Positions 1 through 8,605 of a stretch of DNA of 9,968 nt are shown here, in pieces. The DNA comes from RGIG5579 sp045544655 (GTDB taxonomy: Bacteria > Bacillota > Clostridia > Oscillospirales > SIG627): contig JAZPZL010000073.1 in the NCBI GenBank assembly GCA_045544655.1, positions 1 to 9,968 of the forward strand. The letters are read 5' to 3'. The notes beneath the pieces were generated by a model. That model had not been told where the DNA came from. It made no database searches and worked only from the letters and a program-made list of their open reading frames with translations. Position 1 is the stretch's first letter. Each line of letters opens with the position of its first letter. The position numbers and the translations under genes are program-made.

Positions 1-1
1 G

Positions 2-1114
2 GTGGTGGATCCATACAGCATTCTGTGCTATTCCACCGTGCATTGCCTGCAGCCCTATCAGATCCACGCCTTCGACGAGGTTCGCGGCGGATTGTATTAC
101 AGTCATTACAGTCAGAGAATCGCCGATATGCAGAGCGTTCAGCGTTATTCCATGACTCCCTTCCTGGATAAGCGTTGGCACAAGCAAGGCGTACTGCCTT
201 ACATCAACGTAGTCAAGGAGGTAGAACGCCGCCTTGATCTGGCAAAGGCTTTCCTGTACGCTTTGTGCTACGGCAAGCTTGGCGTTGCAAAGGTTGGCTC
301 CGAGGCTAAGGTAGTATTCCGTGATGCCAATCTGGATCGTGAGCAGGAGATGATCTTCTACAAGGGACGTTCGGTTCCTGCCAACAAGGTGAACCGCGCC
401 ATCAACTGGCTTGCCGAGCAGGAGGATCTGATCGAGCGCTATTCCGCTATGTACGATCAGGCCATCGAGGAAGAGATCGAAAGGCTGTCCAAATACAGCG
501 ACACCTTGGGTGGTTATAAGAACGGTATTTTCAATTACGCTCACATCTTGAATCAGATGAAGCGCAACGCCTTCCGCGACTTTGATAAGAAGCCGGAGGA
601 AAAGAAAACTACCAAGAAAACTACCAAGAAGAAAACTGCCAAAAAGGCACCCAAGAAGGAAGAAACCAACAGCATTCTTGCCTTTGCTTGGAAGCTGCAT
701 CTGGCAGAAGAAAACGAAATTGATAAGGATTATGCCGAACTCCTGGTGCAGGCCCTTTGCGAAACGATCAAAAAGTATGCAAAGGCTCCCTACAATCAGG
801 ACGATATCAAGAATCGTGATAAGGGAAGCAAATCCTATCAGAACTATCTGGAGATCGGCAGACACGTATCGGAGGCCTTCCTGGATGACTTTGCACAGTC
901 CGTTGGCAAGCAGCTGGGCTTGAAGAAGGAAACGCAAGAGGAGAAGGAAGCCCGTCTGAGAAGAAACAGCTTCGGCAGAAGCGATGCGGATCTCACTGAC
1001 GAGGTCGGAAACGTGAAGCTCAAGTCTGCGGAAGGCGCCAATGAGGAGGCCATTCTGAAGAATCAGAGCTTTGATTGGGTCTGCGCACAGATCAACGATG
1101 CGTTCGCTGACTGA
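2..1114 (+). CDS. C-terminal part of a large soluble protein, possibly tubulin-like (5' partial)
   Basis: The open frame runs in from the left edge and ends at TGA 1112-1114, leaving 370 codons; the GTG codons at its left end should not be taken as a start. No signal peptide or membrane helix is visible, so the visible part looks cytoplasmic. A conserved-looking motif, MTPFLDKRWH, lies at visible residues 51-60, followed by a helical segment rich in Leu, Glu and Lys. Residues 195-222 form a low-complexity Lys/Thr linker (KKTTKKTTKKK), which separates an N-terminal segment from a C-terminal helical domain of about 140 residues. The DKRWH segment recalls the C-terminal part of Tubulin_2/FtsZ-like proteins, which are often encoded beside membrane proteins. 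That is recalled similarity only, because the GTP-binding N-terminus would lie upstream of the window. The gene is 46 bases ahead of the next one and probably co-transcribed with it. The coding call is firm; the family is not. Confidence 0.85.
   Translation: MVDPYSILCYSTVHCLQPYQIHAFDEVRGGLYYSHYSQRIADMQSVQRYSMTPFLDKRWHKQGVLPYINVVKEVERRLDLAKAFLYALCYGKLGVAKVGSEAKVVFRDANLDREQEMIFYKGRSVPANKVNRAINWLAEQEDLIERYSAMYDQAIEEEIERLSKYSDTLGGYKNGIFNYAHILNQMKRNAFRDFDKKPEEKKTTKKTTKKKTAKKAPKKEETNSILAFAWKLHLAEENEIDKDYAELLVQALCETIKKYAKAPYNQDDIKNRDKGSKSYQNYLEIGRHVSEAFLDDFAQSVGKQLGLKKETQEEKEARLRRNSFGRSDADLTDEVGNVKLKSAEGANEEAILKNQSFDWVCAQINDAFAD
602..625 (+). repeat. Tandem 12-nt coding repeat in the Lys/Thr linker
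   Basis: The 12-mer AAGAAAACTACC occurs twice back to back (602-613 and 614-625) and encodes KTT-K units. A degenerate third copy follows (AAGAAGAAAACTGCC). It lies inside the linker of the first gene and keeps the frame. Such repeats expand and contract by slippage, so linker length probably varies between strains; that last point is inference. Confidence 0.7.
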
Positions 1115-1142
1115 TTTACGCTAACACTTTAAAAAATGGGTC

Positions 1143-1150
1143 AAAGGGGA
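1143..1150 (+). promoter_or_regulatory. Ribosome binding site deciding the start of the second gene
   Basis: AAAGGGGA ends 10 bases before ATG 1161. An in-frame TTG at 1152 is one base from this site and cannot be served by it, so ATG 1161 is chosen as the start. Confidence 0.7.
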
Positions 1151-1160
1151 CTTGAACGAG

Positions 1161-3308
1161 ATGAAAACAATTGTGATCAATACTTCAAAAGAGGCAAAGA
1201 ACACCAAGCTGGAGACTTTGTTCAAGGCCCCCTTTGACCATAACAGCCTGCTTTGGATCGAAAGCGAGCTTTGTACGCTGGGAGAAAGCGCCCTGCAAAT
1301 CAAGGAAAGTCTGCTGAACGAGGCAGATACCGTAGATCGGGATTATCAGCTGATCGTTTTGGTGGATCTGTATCCTTTTCCTTACGGCAACGACAAAAAC
1401 GCCGTTCTTCTTTACGAGCAGCTGATGGAGCGGTATATGCTTTTCACTTTGGTGGAGAAGCTTCACGGCGAATTGAATCTGTCTCCCAAGGGCGTCAGCT
1501 TTTATTTTGTAAATTCGGCAAAGACCGAGCGCGGTCTGGATCCGGAGACTTTGGCGAAAAATCCAAGAGAACAGGAAAGAGACGCCGGGGAGAAGGCGGA
1601 TCGGAAAAAGGAGAGTCTTGCCGCAGCATATGACGAAAACGGTGATCTGGTGGAGAATGGCGGATCGAAGTTCGTTCCTGCTGCAAAGAGGGTGCTGACA
1701 CCGCAGGATCTGCTTTTGATGGATATTTTCTCCTGGACGGAGAAGGTTTCCGCAGCGGATTTTTCCTGGCAGATGAAGATCTCCGTTTCGGGAGAGGAAA
1801 GCCTGGATTTTTCGGAGGTCTATGGGGATACAGCACGCTCCATCAAAGCGTCTGATAACCGCACGGACGTTTTGACCATTGCTCTGAAGGAGGTTACGGC
1901 GTCTGCGGAGGTCTCCTCCCTTTCCTGTATCGGAAGAGTTCCCCATCAGAGCGTAAGTGCTTTTATTTCACGGGAGAACGAGCAGATCAAGCTGGAGGGA
2001 TTTTTCAGTCTGTTTGCCAACGTTTTTTCTTGCGTGCAGGAGAAGAAGCTGTTTTCCCAGTGGATGCCCGTTGAAAGCGAAACCATTCGAGAGCTTTTGA
2101 TTGCGGCTTTGAAAAAGTACAAATATTTTTCTGAAGAAGAAAATATTAAGGTTGAATTTGAGCTGATCGCATATCTTTTCGAAAAGAGAAAGACACTTTG
2201 CGAAAAAAGAAAAGAGGAAGCGAGAAAGCAAAGTGAATTCAAGGAAAAGTCCGAGGATAAAGTTGCTGAAGAAATAATGGGTATGTACAGTCCGGATTCT
2301 TCAGACGAAAAAAAGCATAAGCTGCACGGACTTGATCGTAACTTTCACGGGATTGTCGAGAAGATTTTCCACAATTACGACAAAGAAGTGATCCGGAAAC
2401 AGAACAATCATATCGTAAAAAGTTGCCTGGAGGGACTTTGGAGCTGGCGGGATAAGCAAACCGGCGAAAGCTTCAGCCGTCTTGTTTCCGGGTACAAAAA
2501 TTCCGCGGAAGCCGATGAAAGTAAATCCAGTCGTGACTCCATTTCCTTTATTCAAGAGGAGTACGAGGCGCATCGGGATGAATTGATCGATCTGGTGACC
2601 GATGCCGAAAACAGGCTTGCATCCAATCAGAATATTTTGTTGGAAACGAAGGATCTGGTTTTGGTATACGGTGATTGGATGCGAAAGGGAAAAAGATATC
2701 TGGTTTCTTGTATCGGTGCCATTTTTACAATCCTTGCCACCGCATTTCCCTATTTTTACACCGAATATAATGCCGCCGCCGGCAAGCTCGGCGTGATGCT
2801 TCAGGTGATGCTTGTTGTAGCATTTCTTGCGTTTTTGTATACTGTTGCGGCAAGCATCTATATTACCTATATCAGAAAGCAAAAGCTGAAACTGATCCAT
2901 GATCTGAATCAGCTTCGGAGCCGGAGTGAGGAAGAGCGCAAGGAAAGCATCAAGGCTCTTTATCGCTACTATAATGATACCGTGATTGAGGCGGAAACCC
3001 TTTATCTTTTGTGGCGCGAGATCGAGAGAAGAGATCGGGAGAATGCCAAGAAGGGTATTAAGCGCAATTATCACGTCAACCGTTTGAAGAGTTTGGCGAA
3101 TCAGGTAGAGCGTTTTATGACCATGCTGAAGATCGACGGCGCCCAAAACGTGGTTGCCACCGCCGAGGATCTGAAGCAATATGAAAAAATGCAGCTGCAG
3201 ATCAACGGAGAACAGTCCTATTTTGAAGGGGAAAACCGGAGGGTGTACTGTTTTCTGCCCGAGAAAGAGGATGATTTGCAATCGAAAGGAGGAAACGAGG
3301 AAGCATGA
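1161..3308 (+). CDS. Membrane protein of unknown family with two C-terminal transmembrane helices
   Basis: This is a 715-residue protein without a signal peptide. Residues 61-76 (DYQLIVLVDLYPFPYG) form a hydrophobic strand followed by an Asp, in an alpha/beta-looking N-terminal domain. It resembles the first strand of a Rossmann or vWA-like fold but lacks a DxSxS metal site. The middle is soluble and highly charged, with a Lys/Glu-rich, probably coiled-coil stretch around residues 327-372. Two hydrophobic helices lie at about 514-537 and 543-571 with a short loop between them, so a hairpin anchor is likely, placing the long N-terminal part and the C-terminal tail on the same, probably cytoplasmic, side. 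The tail (572 onward) is rich in Arg/Lys/Glu heptad-like sequence. The stop overlaps the start of the next gene (ATGA at 3305-3308), suggesting translational coupling and possibly a physical complex. I do not recognise the family and assign no function. Confidence 0.88.
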   Translation: MKTIVINTSKEAKNTKLETLFKAPFDHNSLLWIESELCTLGESALQIKESLLNEADTVDRDYQLIVLVDLYPFPYGNDKNAVLLYEQLMERYMLFTLVEKLHGELNLSPKGVSFYFVNSAKTERGLDPETLAKNPREQERDAGEKADRKKESLAAAYDENGDLVENGGSKFVPAAKRVLTPQDLLLMDIFSWTEKVSAADFSWQMKISVSGEESLDFSEVYGDTARSIKASDNRTDVLTIALKEVTASAEVSSLSCIGRVPHQSVSAFISRENEQIKLEGFFSLFANVFSCVQEKKLFSQWMPVESETIRELLIAALKKYKYFSEEENIKVEFELIAYLFEKRKTLCEKRKEEARKQSEFKEKSEDKVAEEIMGMYSPDSSDEKKHKLHGLDRNFHGIVEKIFHNYDKEVIRKQNNHIVKSCLEGLWSWRDKQTGESFSRLVSGYKNSAEADESKSSRDSISFIQEEYEAHRDELIDLVTDAENRLASNQNILLETKDLVLVYGDWMRKGKRYLVSCIGAIFTILATAFPYFYTEYNAAAGKLGVMLQVMLVVAFLAFLYTVAASIYITYIRKQKLKLIHDLNQLRSRSEEERKESIKALYRYYNDTVIEAETLYLLWREIERRDRENAKKGIKRNYHVNRLKSLANQVERFMTMLKIDGAQNVVATAEDLKQYEKMQLQINGEQSYFEGENRRVYCFLPEKEDDLQSKGGNEEA
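3285..3292 (+). promoter_or_regulatory. Ribosome binding site of the third gene
   Basis: AAAGGAGG lies inside the end of the second gene, 12 bases before ATG 3305. A second purine run (GAGGAA, 3297-3302) is too close to the start to be the main site. Together with the ATGA overlap, this supports coupled translation of the two genes. Confidence 0.65.
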
Positions 3309-6300
3309 ATTTTCTCATTTTTAAGATTCTTTTTATGCTCTTGGTTCTTTTCCTTTTGAGCTTGCCGTTTTTGCCTTGGAAGGGCGGTCTGACTCTGTTT
3401 TCCTTGCGTTATGAGAAAAAGCATACCTGGAAAAATATCGCCTTCGTGATCGAAACGATTTTGGTGGGATCCTTGCTCCTTTGCCTGGCTCCCTTGCTGA
3501 AAGCCTTCTTCGCTTGGTTTTTCGAGCTGAGGTGGGTTGAGTGGCTTTTGGGATTTTTGTCCGACAGAACCGTCTATACCGCAGATGTGATCGTGGTGTT
3601 GGCGTTAAATTTCTTCCTTGCATTTTTCTTTTGCTGTACAAAGAAGTTCTGCCGTGATATTCTGGATGCTACCGTTTTCAAAAACAGCTCTGATGAAGAG
3701 GAAGAGGACGAAAAAAAGAGCAAAAAGCTTTGGAACAAAAAGCGTAAGGCGAAAAACCGCGCCCGTTATCAGCAGAAGAACCTTGCCGAAAAACGCAAGG
3801 ACCTGAAACAACTGCGCCGTGAATCCGTTCTGGTGTTTGGAAAACCCGAATCGGAAGCGAGCGTGGAAACAGTGACTCCTTCTGATTTTGAAGACGAAAA
3901 GAAGAAGGAAAAACCTCAGGAAAAGCATTCCAAAAAAGCAAAGAAGCAGGATGATATGTCCCTTGGTCAGCTCATCCGTTGGATTTGGTTTTCCTTTATC
4001 GGTCTTTTTTACGAAGAGGAAGAGGGATACGCTTACGTAAAGCCGGGCACGTACCGTTGGGCAAAGCAGCTGAGAATATTCGGTCTTTTGTTTGCATTCT
4101 TTTACGTCGTTCTTTGCCTTTTGATACAGATTCCCATTTTCTTCCCCTTACAAAAGGATTCTTTTTTGTATTCTGTGGGTCTGTGGTTTTTGAACAATGC
4201 CTACGTGTGTCCCACCATTGCTTTGGTGTTTATTTGTGAGCTGTTTTGGTTTTTAAACGGTGAATATAAGCCCACAGAGGAAGCCGAAGCACCTTTCCTG
4301 TCCTTCCTCTCCCGCGTTCGGCAGAACGAGGAGGTCTCCCTTGAAAAGGCGAAGAATGCCATTCTGGAAAAATACGGCAAGGACTATAAGATCCGCCATT
4401 TTGAATCGGAAGAGATAAGCGGTAACAGCCCCTATCGCATCGCAGAGAAAAAGCAGGCGATTCAGAATCTTGCCTCGGCGATCCGCGCCGAAAAGGGTGC
4501 GGTCAATGAGGAATATATGCAGAGCGTGGAATATATGTTTGACGGAAAGCACGTTCTGTTTGATACGGTTTTGTATTCTGCCCTGGGCGATTACGTGATC
4601 CACTATCTGTTCGTTACCCTTTCCTTCGGAAAGCGCGTTTTGTTCATTTGCAAGGACAAAAAGGAGATTGAAAACGTTTCCACTTATTTGAGTGAAAGCT
4701 TTCGCAGGATCACAAAATCTTCTCAGATCCTGTGGCGCATTTGCACCTACGAAAGACTTCACGAGGGAGAAAAGCCGGACGTTTTGCTTCTGACACCGGA
4801 GCAGTTTCTGGAGCCCACCCTGTTTACCGACGGAAAATGCTTTTTTGACGAGCTGGTAGACGTTTTTGTTTGCGATGTGGATAAGATCCTCACTGCAAAC
4901 AATTACTACTGCCTGATTATGGTCAAAAAGCTGGAAAAGGCAACCACGGATTTCGAGGAGATCAACAATCCGGATGCCGATTTGACTCTGGCAGCGAAAA
5001 AGCGGGTGCGCTATCGCTTCTTCTCCAGCGGTCATATTCAGTCTTTGGAAAACAGCATCCGTCAGTTTTTCAATCTTGAGGATGCGCCTCTGGAGGTATT
5101 CCATTCCTTCGGACTGGTGAGCAGAACGAACGTGTTCGTTTGGCATACCGGCATTACTTCCACCTTGTACGTGGATAACGGAGCCAATCAGGTTTCTTTG
5201 GAGGTGCAGATCGCTAAGGATGCGGCGAATCTGGGAATCTCCGATATCAATCTCATTTCCGATGCTGCCATCTACAGCAGTCAGCGTAATGAGATCAGCG
5301 GTTTGAAGCTGAACGATTGCTCTCAGACCGATTCTCCCATCGGATACGTGATCGTGGCGGACGATTGCTTCAATCTTCCCAATGCCATCTACAATTTCTC
5401 CCGCTTCTCCGGGAAAAAGGCGGCGATCCTGCACGTTGTCAGCAAGCCCTATCTGCTTCGTGAATATTTTACCTCCCGGGCAGAGGATTACGTGGCACAC
5501 TTTGAATTGATCGGAAAGACTATGTCCGAGCATGCCGAGGTTCGCCGCGCCAATATCATCATTTTGCTTTGCGATGCGGTCAACGGTATCGAACGTTCGG
5601 AATTTTTGCGCCGTGCCACCGCTCTGCTTGGTGACGGAGAAGAGGGCGACGCCCAAAAGACGGAACGCAGCCTGGACGAATGCGTGCGACTTTGCTATAA
5701 AGCTGCTTTCGGCGAGGAGCGGGACTACGAGCCTCAATACAGCCTGAAGCAGGAGCAGAATTCCGAGCTGCAGGATAAAACCTTCGTTTCCATCATGGAT
5801 TCCGAGCATTTGTTTGAGAATCTTTTGGAACACACGAAGACCGTCAAGCTGGAGTATATCAATACCCAGGGTGTTGAGTATCTTCCCGTTTTCAGGGACG
5901 AGATCACCCAGCATTTCATTCCCGGTCAGGTGCTGGTACGGAACAATCGGGGCTATACCATTAAAGATATGTCCGTTGAAAACGGCGTTGTGGTTCTTGA
6001 CGATACGGTTCCCAGCGTCAACGTTCCCATGGATTATATCCAGACCAGACAATACACCGTTACTCAGGCCGACCTGAATACCACCTTCGGTCACGATTAT
6101 CGAGCCAAAAACAGCTTGGTTACCCACGTGGATTTCCGCGTGTACGATGCTCAGATCACGGTGGATACGCTGGGATATTATTCCATTGAGAAGGCTTTAC
6201 AGGCGGTGGATCTGGCAAAACCGAATTTTGCCAAGTACATCAATCTGCGTGATAATGATGAGCTTCGCGAGAGGATCAAACGCAGTCTATCCACGAAAAT

Positions 6301-8530
6301 GCTGATCGTGGAATTGGATACGACGGAAACGGTGGATCAGCGGGCGGCTTACCTGCTTTCCGCAATGCTTCACGAATTTATGAAGACCGTGTTCCCTCAC
6401 CAGTATCGCTGTGTGTCGGTGTGCTGTCTGTTTGATGACCAGGCCGCTCAAGAGGAGTTTTTCGGAGAAGAAACTGCCATTCGCGATCTGTATCCTCAGT
6501 TGGTTCCCTTTGTCGAGGGTGAGGGATCCAAGGATACCGAAAAAGAGGGCGGATCGTTGTGCTTTGCGATCATCGAGGATATTCAAGGCGGCAACGGTGT
6601 GGTTGAAACCCTCATCGACGGCTCGGGTATTATGGTTACCAATCTGCTTCATATCGCGGCAGATTTCCTGAGCTGGTTGCATACTCCTGCAGGGCAGGAT
6701 TATCGGTATCTGAACTTCGGTTACGAGGAGGTTCCCCCGCTCTTTGATTTCGAAGGTCTTGAAAAGCTGATCGCTCAGTTCCGCCATCAGGTGGAGCGGT
6801 CCGAGCTGGTGCGGATCAACGATGAAGAAGCCTGCTTCTTCTGTCACAGAGCATTGGAGGATGGCAAGGGCGAGCGTCTGGAGGACGGACGTTTGATCTG
6901 TGATCGGTGCAAGGAAAGCTCCGTGGATACTTATGAGGAGCTGGATGAGCTTTCTTCTCAGGTGATGGATACCATCCGAAATTCCACTTCCGTTGCAGAT
7001 ACCTTCCCCGTGCCTATCCGTGTGGAATTTGTATCCACCGAAGAGCTGAGACAGCGCTACGGCGAGGAGGAAGAACACCTTCCCATTGCTTATTGTGACC
7101 GTGTAAATAATTGCATTTTTGTAGAATACGGCTTGCCGAAGGTGGCGGTGTGCTATAGCATTGCCCGTTTTGTTACGGAGCTTTGGCAGGATCTGAACGT
7201 GGACGATGACGGCAGTGCGCTGTTCCGCGCCCATCCGCAATTTGTGGAAATTCAGGTTCTGGGTGACTTGCACATGGATGCCGAGGCAGAAGCGCTCTCT
7301 TCTTACTATCAGGGCAGCGAAGGTCTTGCTGAATTGCGCGCCGCTTTACAAGAGGCGGGGCATCATGACAGCTTTGCCTATTTTTTGGGATGTGCCGGTA
7401 AAAAGAACCGTGACGTTCCCGAGGGCATCGAGGAGGAAGAGGATATCCCCTTCCTGTCGGAAAGAAATCCGGATGATCTGGTCAAGGTATACCGTAGCCG
7501 TTTGAATGATGACGAAAAGGCAGTATACGATCAGATCTATCAAGCTATCCTTGATCACGCGGAACGAACGGGACCGCTGGTGAAAGAGGTGAATAAAGAC
7601 CGTTGCCGCGAGATCGTGAATGCCGTGATTTGCGACAATGCGGAGATCTTCTGGTGCGCACATGGCGGCGGATCCATCCTTTGTAACGGGGATAAGGCAG
7701 TGGAGGTCATCTTCCGTTATATTATGACCGCGGGTGAAACCAAGCGGCGTAAAAAGAAGATCGAAAAGGCGATCAAGCCGTTTTTGAAGGGTGTAAAGCC
7801 CTCTATGAGCGATTACGAGGCGGCCTTGTGTACCTTTGAGAACATCGTAAACATCATCGATTACGACTCCATCGGTCTCAAGGAGCAGGAGCTGGATCCC
7901 GAAAGTGATAAAAAGCCGGATAATCTGCGATCCGTTTACGGTGTCTTTGTGGAAAAGAAGGCAGTTTGCGCAGGATACGCCAAGGCGTTCCAATATATTA
8001 CCAACCGCCTTGGAATCGAGTGTACCTACGTCAGAGGTCGTTGTCATAGCGGAGAAATGCATGCTTGGAATCTCATCAAGCTGGAAGGCGAGTATTATTA
8101 TATTGACGTCACCTGGGGAGATCAGACCAATACCGACCAAAAGAAAAGCGGCAGAGCAGACGTTTCCTACGATTATTTCTGCATTACCACGGAGGAATTA
8201 CTGCGCTCCCGTAACATTCAGAATGCAGAGCAGTTCCCCGATTGTAAGGCGACGAGCTGTAATTACTTCCATCGAAATAAGCTGTATTTTGAAACCTACG
8301 ATGCGGCGCGCTTGCAAACCGCTATCCTTTCCGGCTTGAAGGCAGGAAAGAAGCACTTTTCCTTTAAGGCGAAGGATGTGTCTGTGATGAATTTGATGAA
8401 AAACCGTCTGATTTCGCAACGGCAGCTGGTGGATATTTTCCGCCGTGCGGAAGAAGAGGGAGCGACCGTTCGAAATTACAGTAGCTACGTTGACGAGGAA
8501 TTGAACGTGCTTCATATTATCGTGGAATAA
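3305..8530 (+). CDS. Giant membrane-anchored mosaic: inactive MrfA-like helicase, zinc ribbon/DA1-like region, transglutaminase domain
   Basis: The protein has 1741 residues. Membrane helices lie at about 2-25, 45-75 and 93-112, followed by a charged Lys/Glu loop (113-218) and more helices at 258-282 and 286-318. Residues ~370-800 follow the layout of an SF2 helicase. TPEQ (497-500) matches motif Ib. DVDK (524-527) stands where DEAD/DEAH is expected, FSSG (573-576) where SAT is expected, and SRFSG (699-703) where GRAGR is expected; no GKT/GKS Walker A is seen. Residues ~860-1125 resemble the beta domain and DUF1998 region of MrfA/YprA (QGGNG at 1094-1098) but lack its Cys cluster. Cysteines 1177, 1180, 1199 and 1202 form a zinc ribbon. 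The following region (~1218-1360) resembles DA1 peptidases but has ARFVT (1287-1291) where HExxH belongs. Residues ~1395-1640 are transglutaminase-like with Cys1555, His1586 and Asp1601 in VCAGY, HAWN and IDVTW contexts. The likely role is a membrane scaffold whose only live enzyme is the Cys-protease/transglutaminase-fold domain. The coding call and the C-terminal domain are firm; the helicase and DA1 ancestry is inferred from motif order. Confidence 0.92.
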   Translation: MNFLIFKILFMLLVLFLLSLPFLPWKGGLTLFSLRYEKKHTWKNIAFVIETILVGSLLLCLAPLLKAFFAWFFELRWVEWLLGFLSDRTVYTADVIVVLALNFFLAFFFCCTKKFCRDILDATVFKNSSDEEEEDEKKSKKLWNKKRKAKNRARYQQKNLAEKRKDLKQLRRESVLVFGKPESEASVETVTPSDFEDEKKKEKPQEKHSKKAKKQDDMSLGQLIRWIWFSFIGLFYEEEEGYAYVKPGTYRWAKQLRIFGLLFAFFYVVLCLLIQIPIFFPLQKDSFLYSVGLWFLNNAYVCPTIALVFICELFWFLNGEYKPTEEAEAPFLSFLSRVRQNEEVSLEKAKNAILEKYGKDYKIRHFESEEISGNSPYRIAEKKQAIQNLASAIRAEKGAVNEEYMQSVEYMFDGKHVLFDTVLYSALGDYVIHYLFVTLSFGKRVLFICKDKKEIENVSTYLSESFRRITKSSQILWRICTYERLHEGEKPDVLLLTPEQFLEPTLFTDGKCFFDELVDVFVCDVDKILTANNYYCLIMVKKLEKATTDFEEINNPDADLTLAAKKRVRYRFFSSGHIQSLENSIRQFFNLEDAPLEVFHSFGLVSRTNVFVWHTGITSTLYVDNGANQVSLEVQIAKDAANLGISDINLISDAAIYSSQRNEISGLKLNDCSQTDSPIGYVIVADDCFNLPNAIYNFSRFSGKKAAILHVVSKPYLLREYFTSRAEDYVAHFELIGKTMSEHAEVRRANIIILLCDAVNGIERSEFLRRATALLGDGEEGDAQKTERSLDECVRLCYKAAFGEERDYEPQYSLKQEQNSELQDKTFVSIMDSEHLFENLLEHTKTVKLEYINTQGVEYLPVFRDEITQHFIPGQVLVRNNRGYTIKDMSVENGVVVLDDTVPSVNVPMDYIQTRQYTVTQADLNTTFGHDYRAKNSLVTHVDFRVYDAQITVDTLGYYSIEKALQAVDLAKPNFAKYINLRDNDELRERIKRSLSTKMLIVELDTTETVDQRAAYLLSAMLHEFMKTVFPHQYRCVSVCCLFDDQAAQEEFFGEETAIRDLYPQLVPFVEGEGSKDTEKEGGSLCFAIIEDIQGGNGVVETLIDGSGIMVTNLLHIAADFLSWLHTPAGQDYRYLNFGYEEVPPLFDFEGLEKLIAQFRHQVERSELVRINDEEACFFCHRALEDGKGERLEDGRLICDRCKESSVDTYEELDELSSQVMDTIRNSTSVADTFPVPIRVEFVSTEELRQRYGEEEEHLPIAYCDRVNNCIFVEYGLPKVAVCYSIARFVTELWQDLNVDDDGSALFRAHPQFVEIQVLGDLHMDAEAEALSSYYQGSEGLAELRAALQEAGHHDSFAYFLGCAGKKNRDVPEGIEEEEDIPFLSERNPDDLVKVYRSRLNDDEKAVYDQIYQAILDHAERTGPLVKEVNKDRCREIVNAVICDNAEIFWCAHGGGSILCNGDKAVEVIFRYIMTAGETKRRKKKIEKAIKPFLKGVKPSMSDYEAALCTFENIVNIIDYDSIGLKEQELDPESDKKPDNLRSVYGVFVEKKAVCAGYAKAFQYITNRLGIECTYVRGRCHSGEMHAWNLIKLEGEYYYIDVTWGDQTNTDQKKSGRADVSYDYFCITTEELLRSRNIQNAEQFPDCKATSCNYFHRNKLYFETYDAARLQTAILSGLKAGKKHFSFKAKDVSVMNLMKNRLISQRQLVDIFRRAEEEGATVRNYSSYVDEELNVLHIIVE

Positions 8531-8605
8531 GTGAACAAAAAACAAAAAACGAAAAAACCGCCGAGAAAGGAAATTTTTCCTTTTTTCCCAAGTTTTTTCG
8601 GGGGT

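Noticed and set aside
2..7. GTG codons at the left edge as a true start of the first gene
   Set aside because: No upstream sequence or ribosome binding site is visible, and the protein begins in mid-domain; the frame simply enters from outside.
1152..1160. TTG as an earlier start of the second gene
   Set aside because: It is one base from the AAAGGGGA site, too close for initiation; ATG 1161 is correctly spaced.
4253..6127. Long reverse-strand open frame (624 codons) inside the large gene
   Set aside because: It lies wholly opposite the 1741-codon gene, has no ribosome binding site or domain I can recognise, and its residues mirror the forward codons. It is a shadow, as are the frames at 2301-3281, 6287-7273 and 1185-1946 on the - strand.
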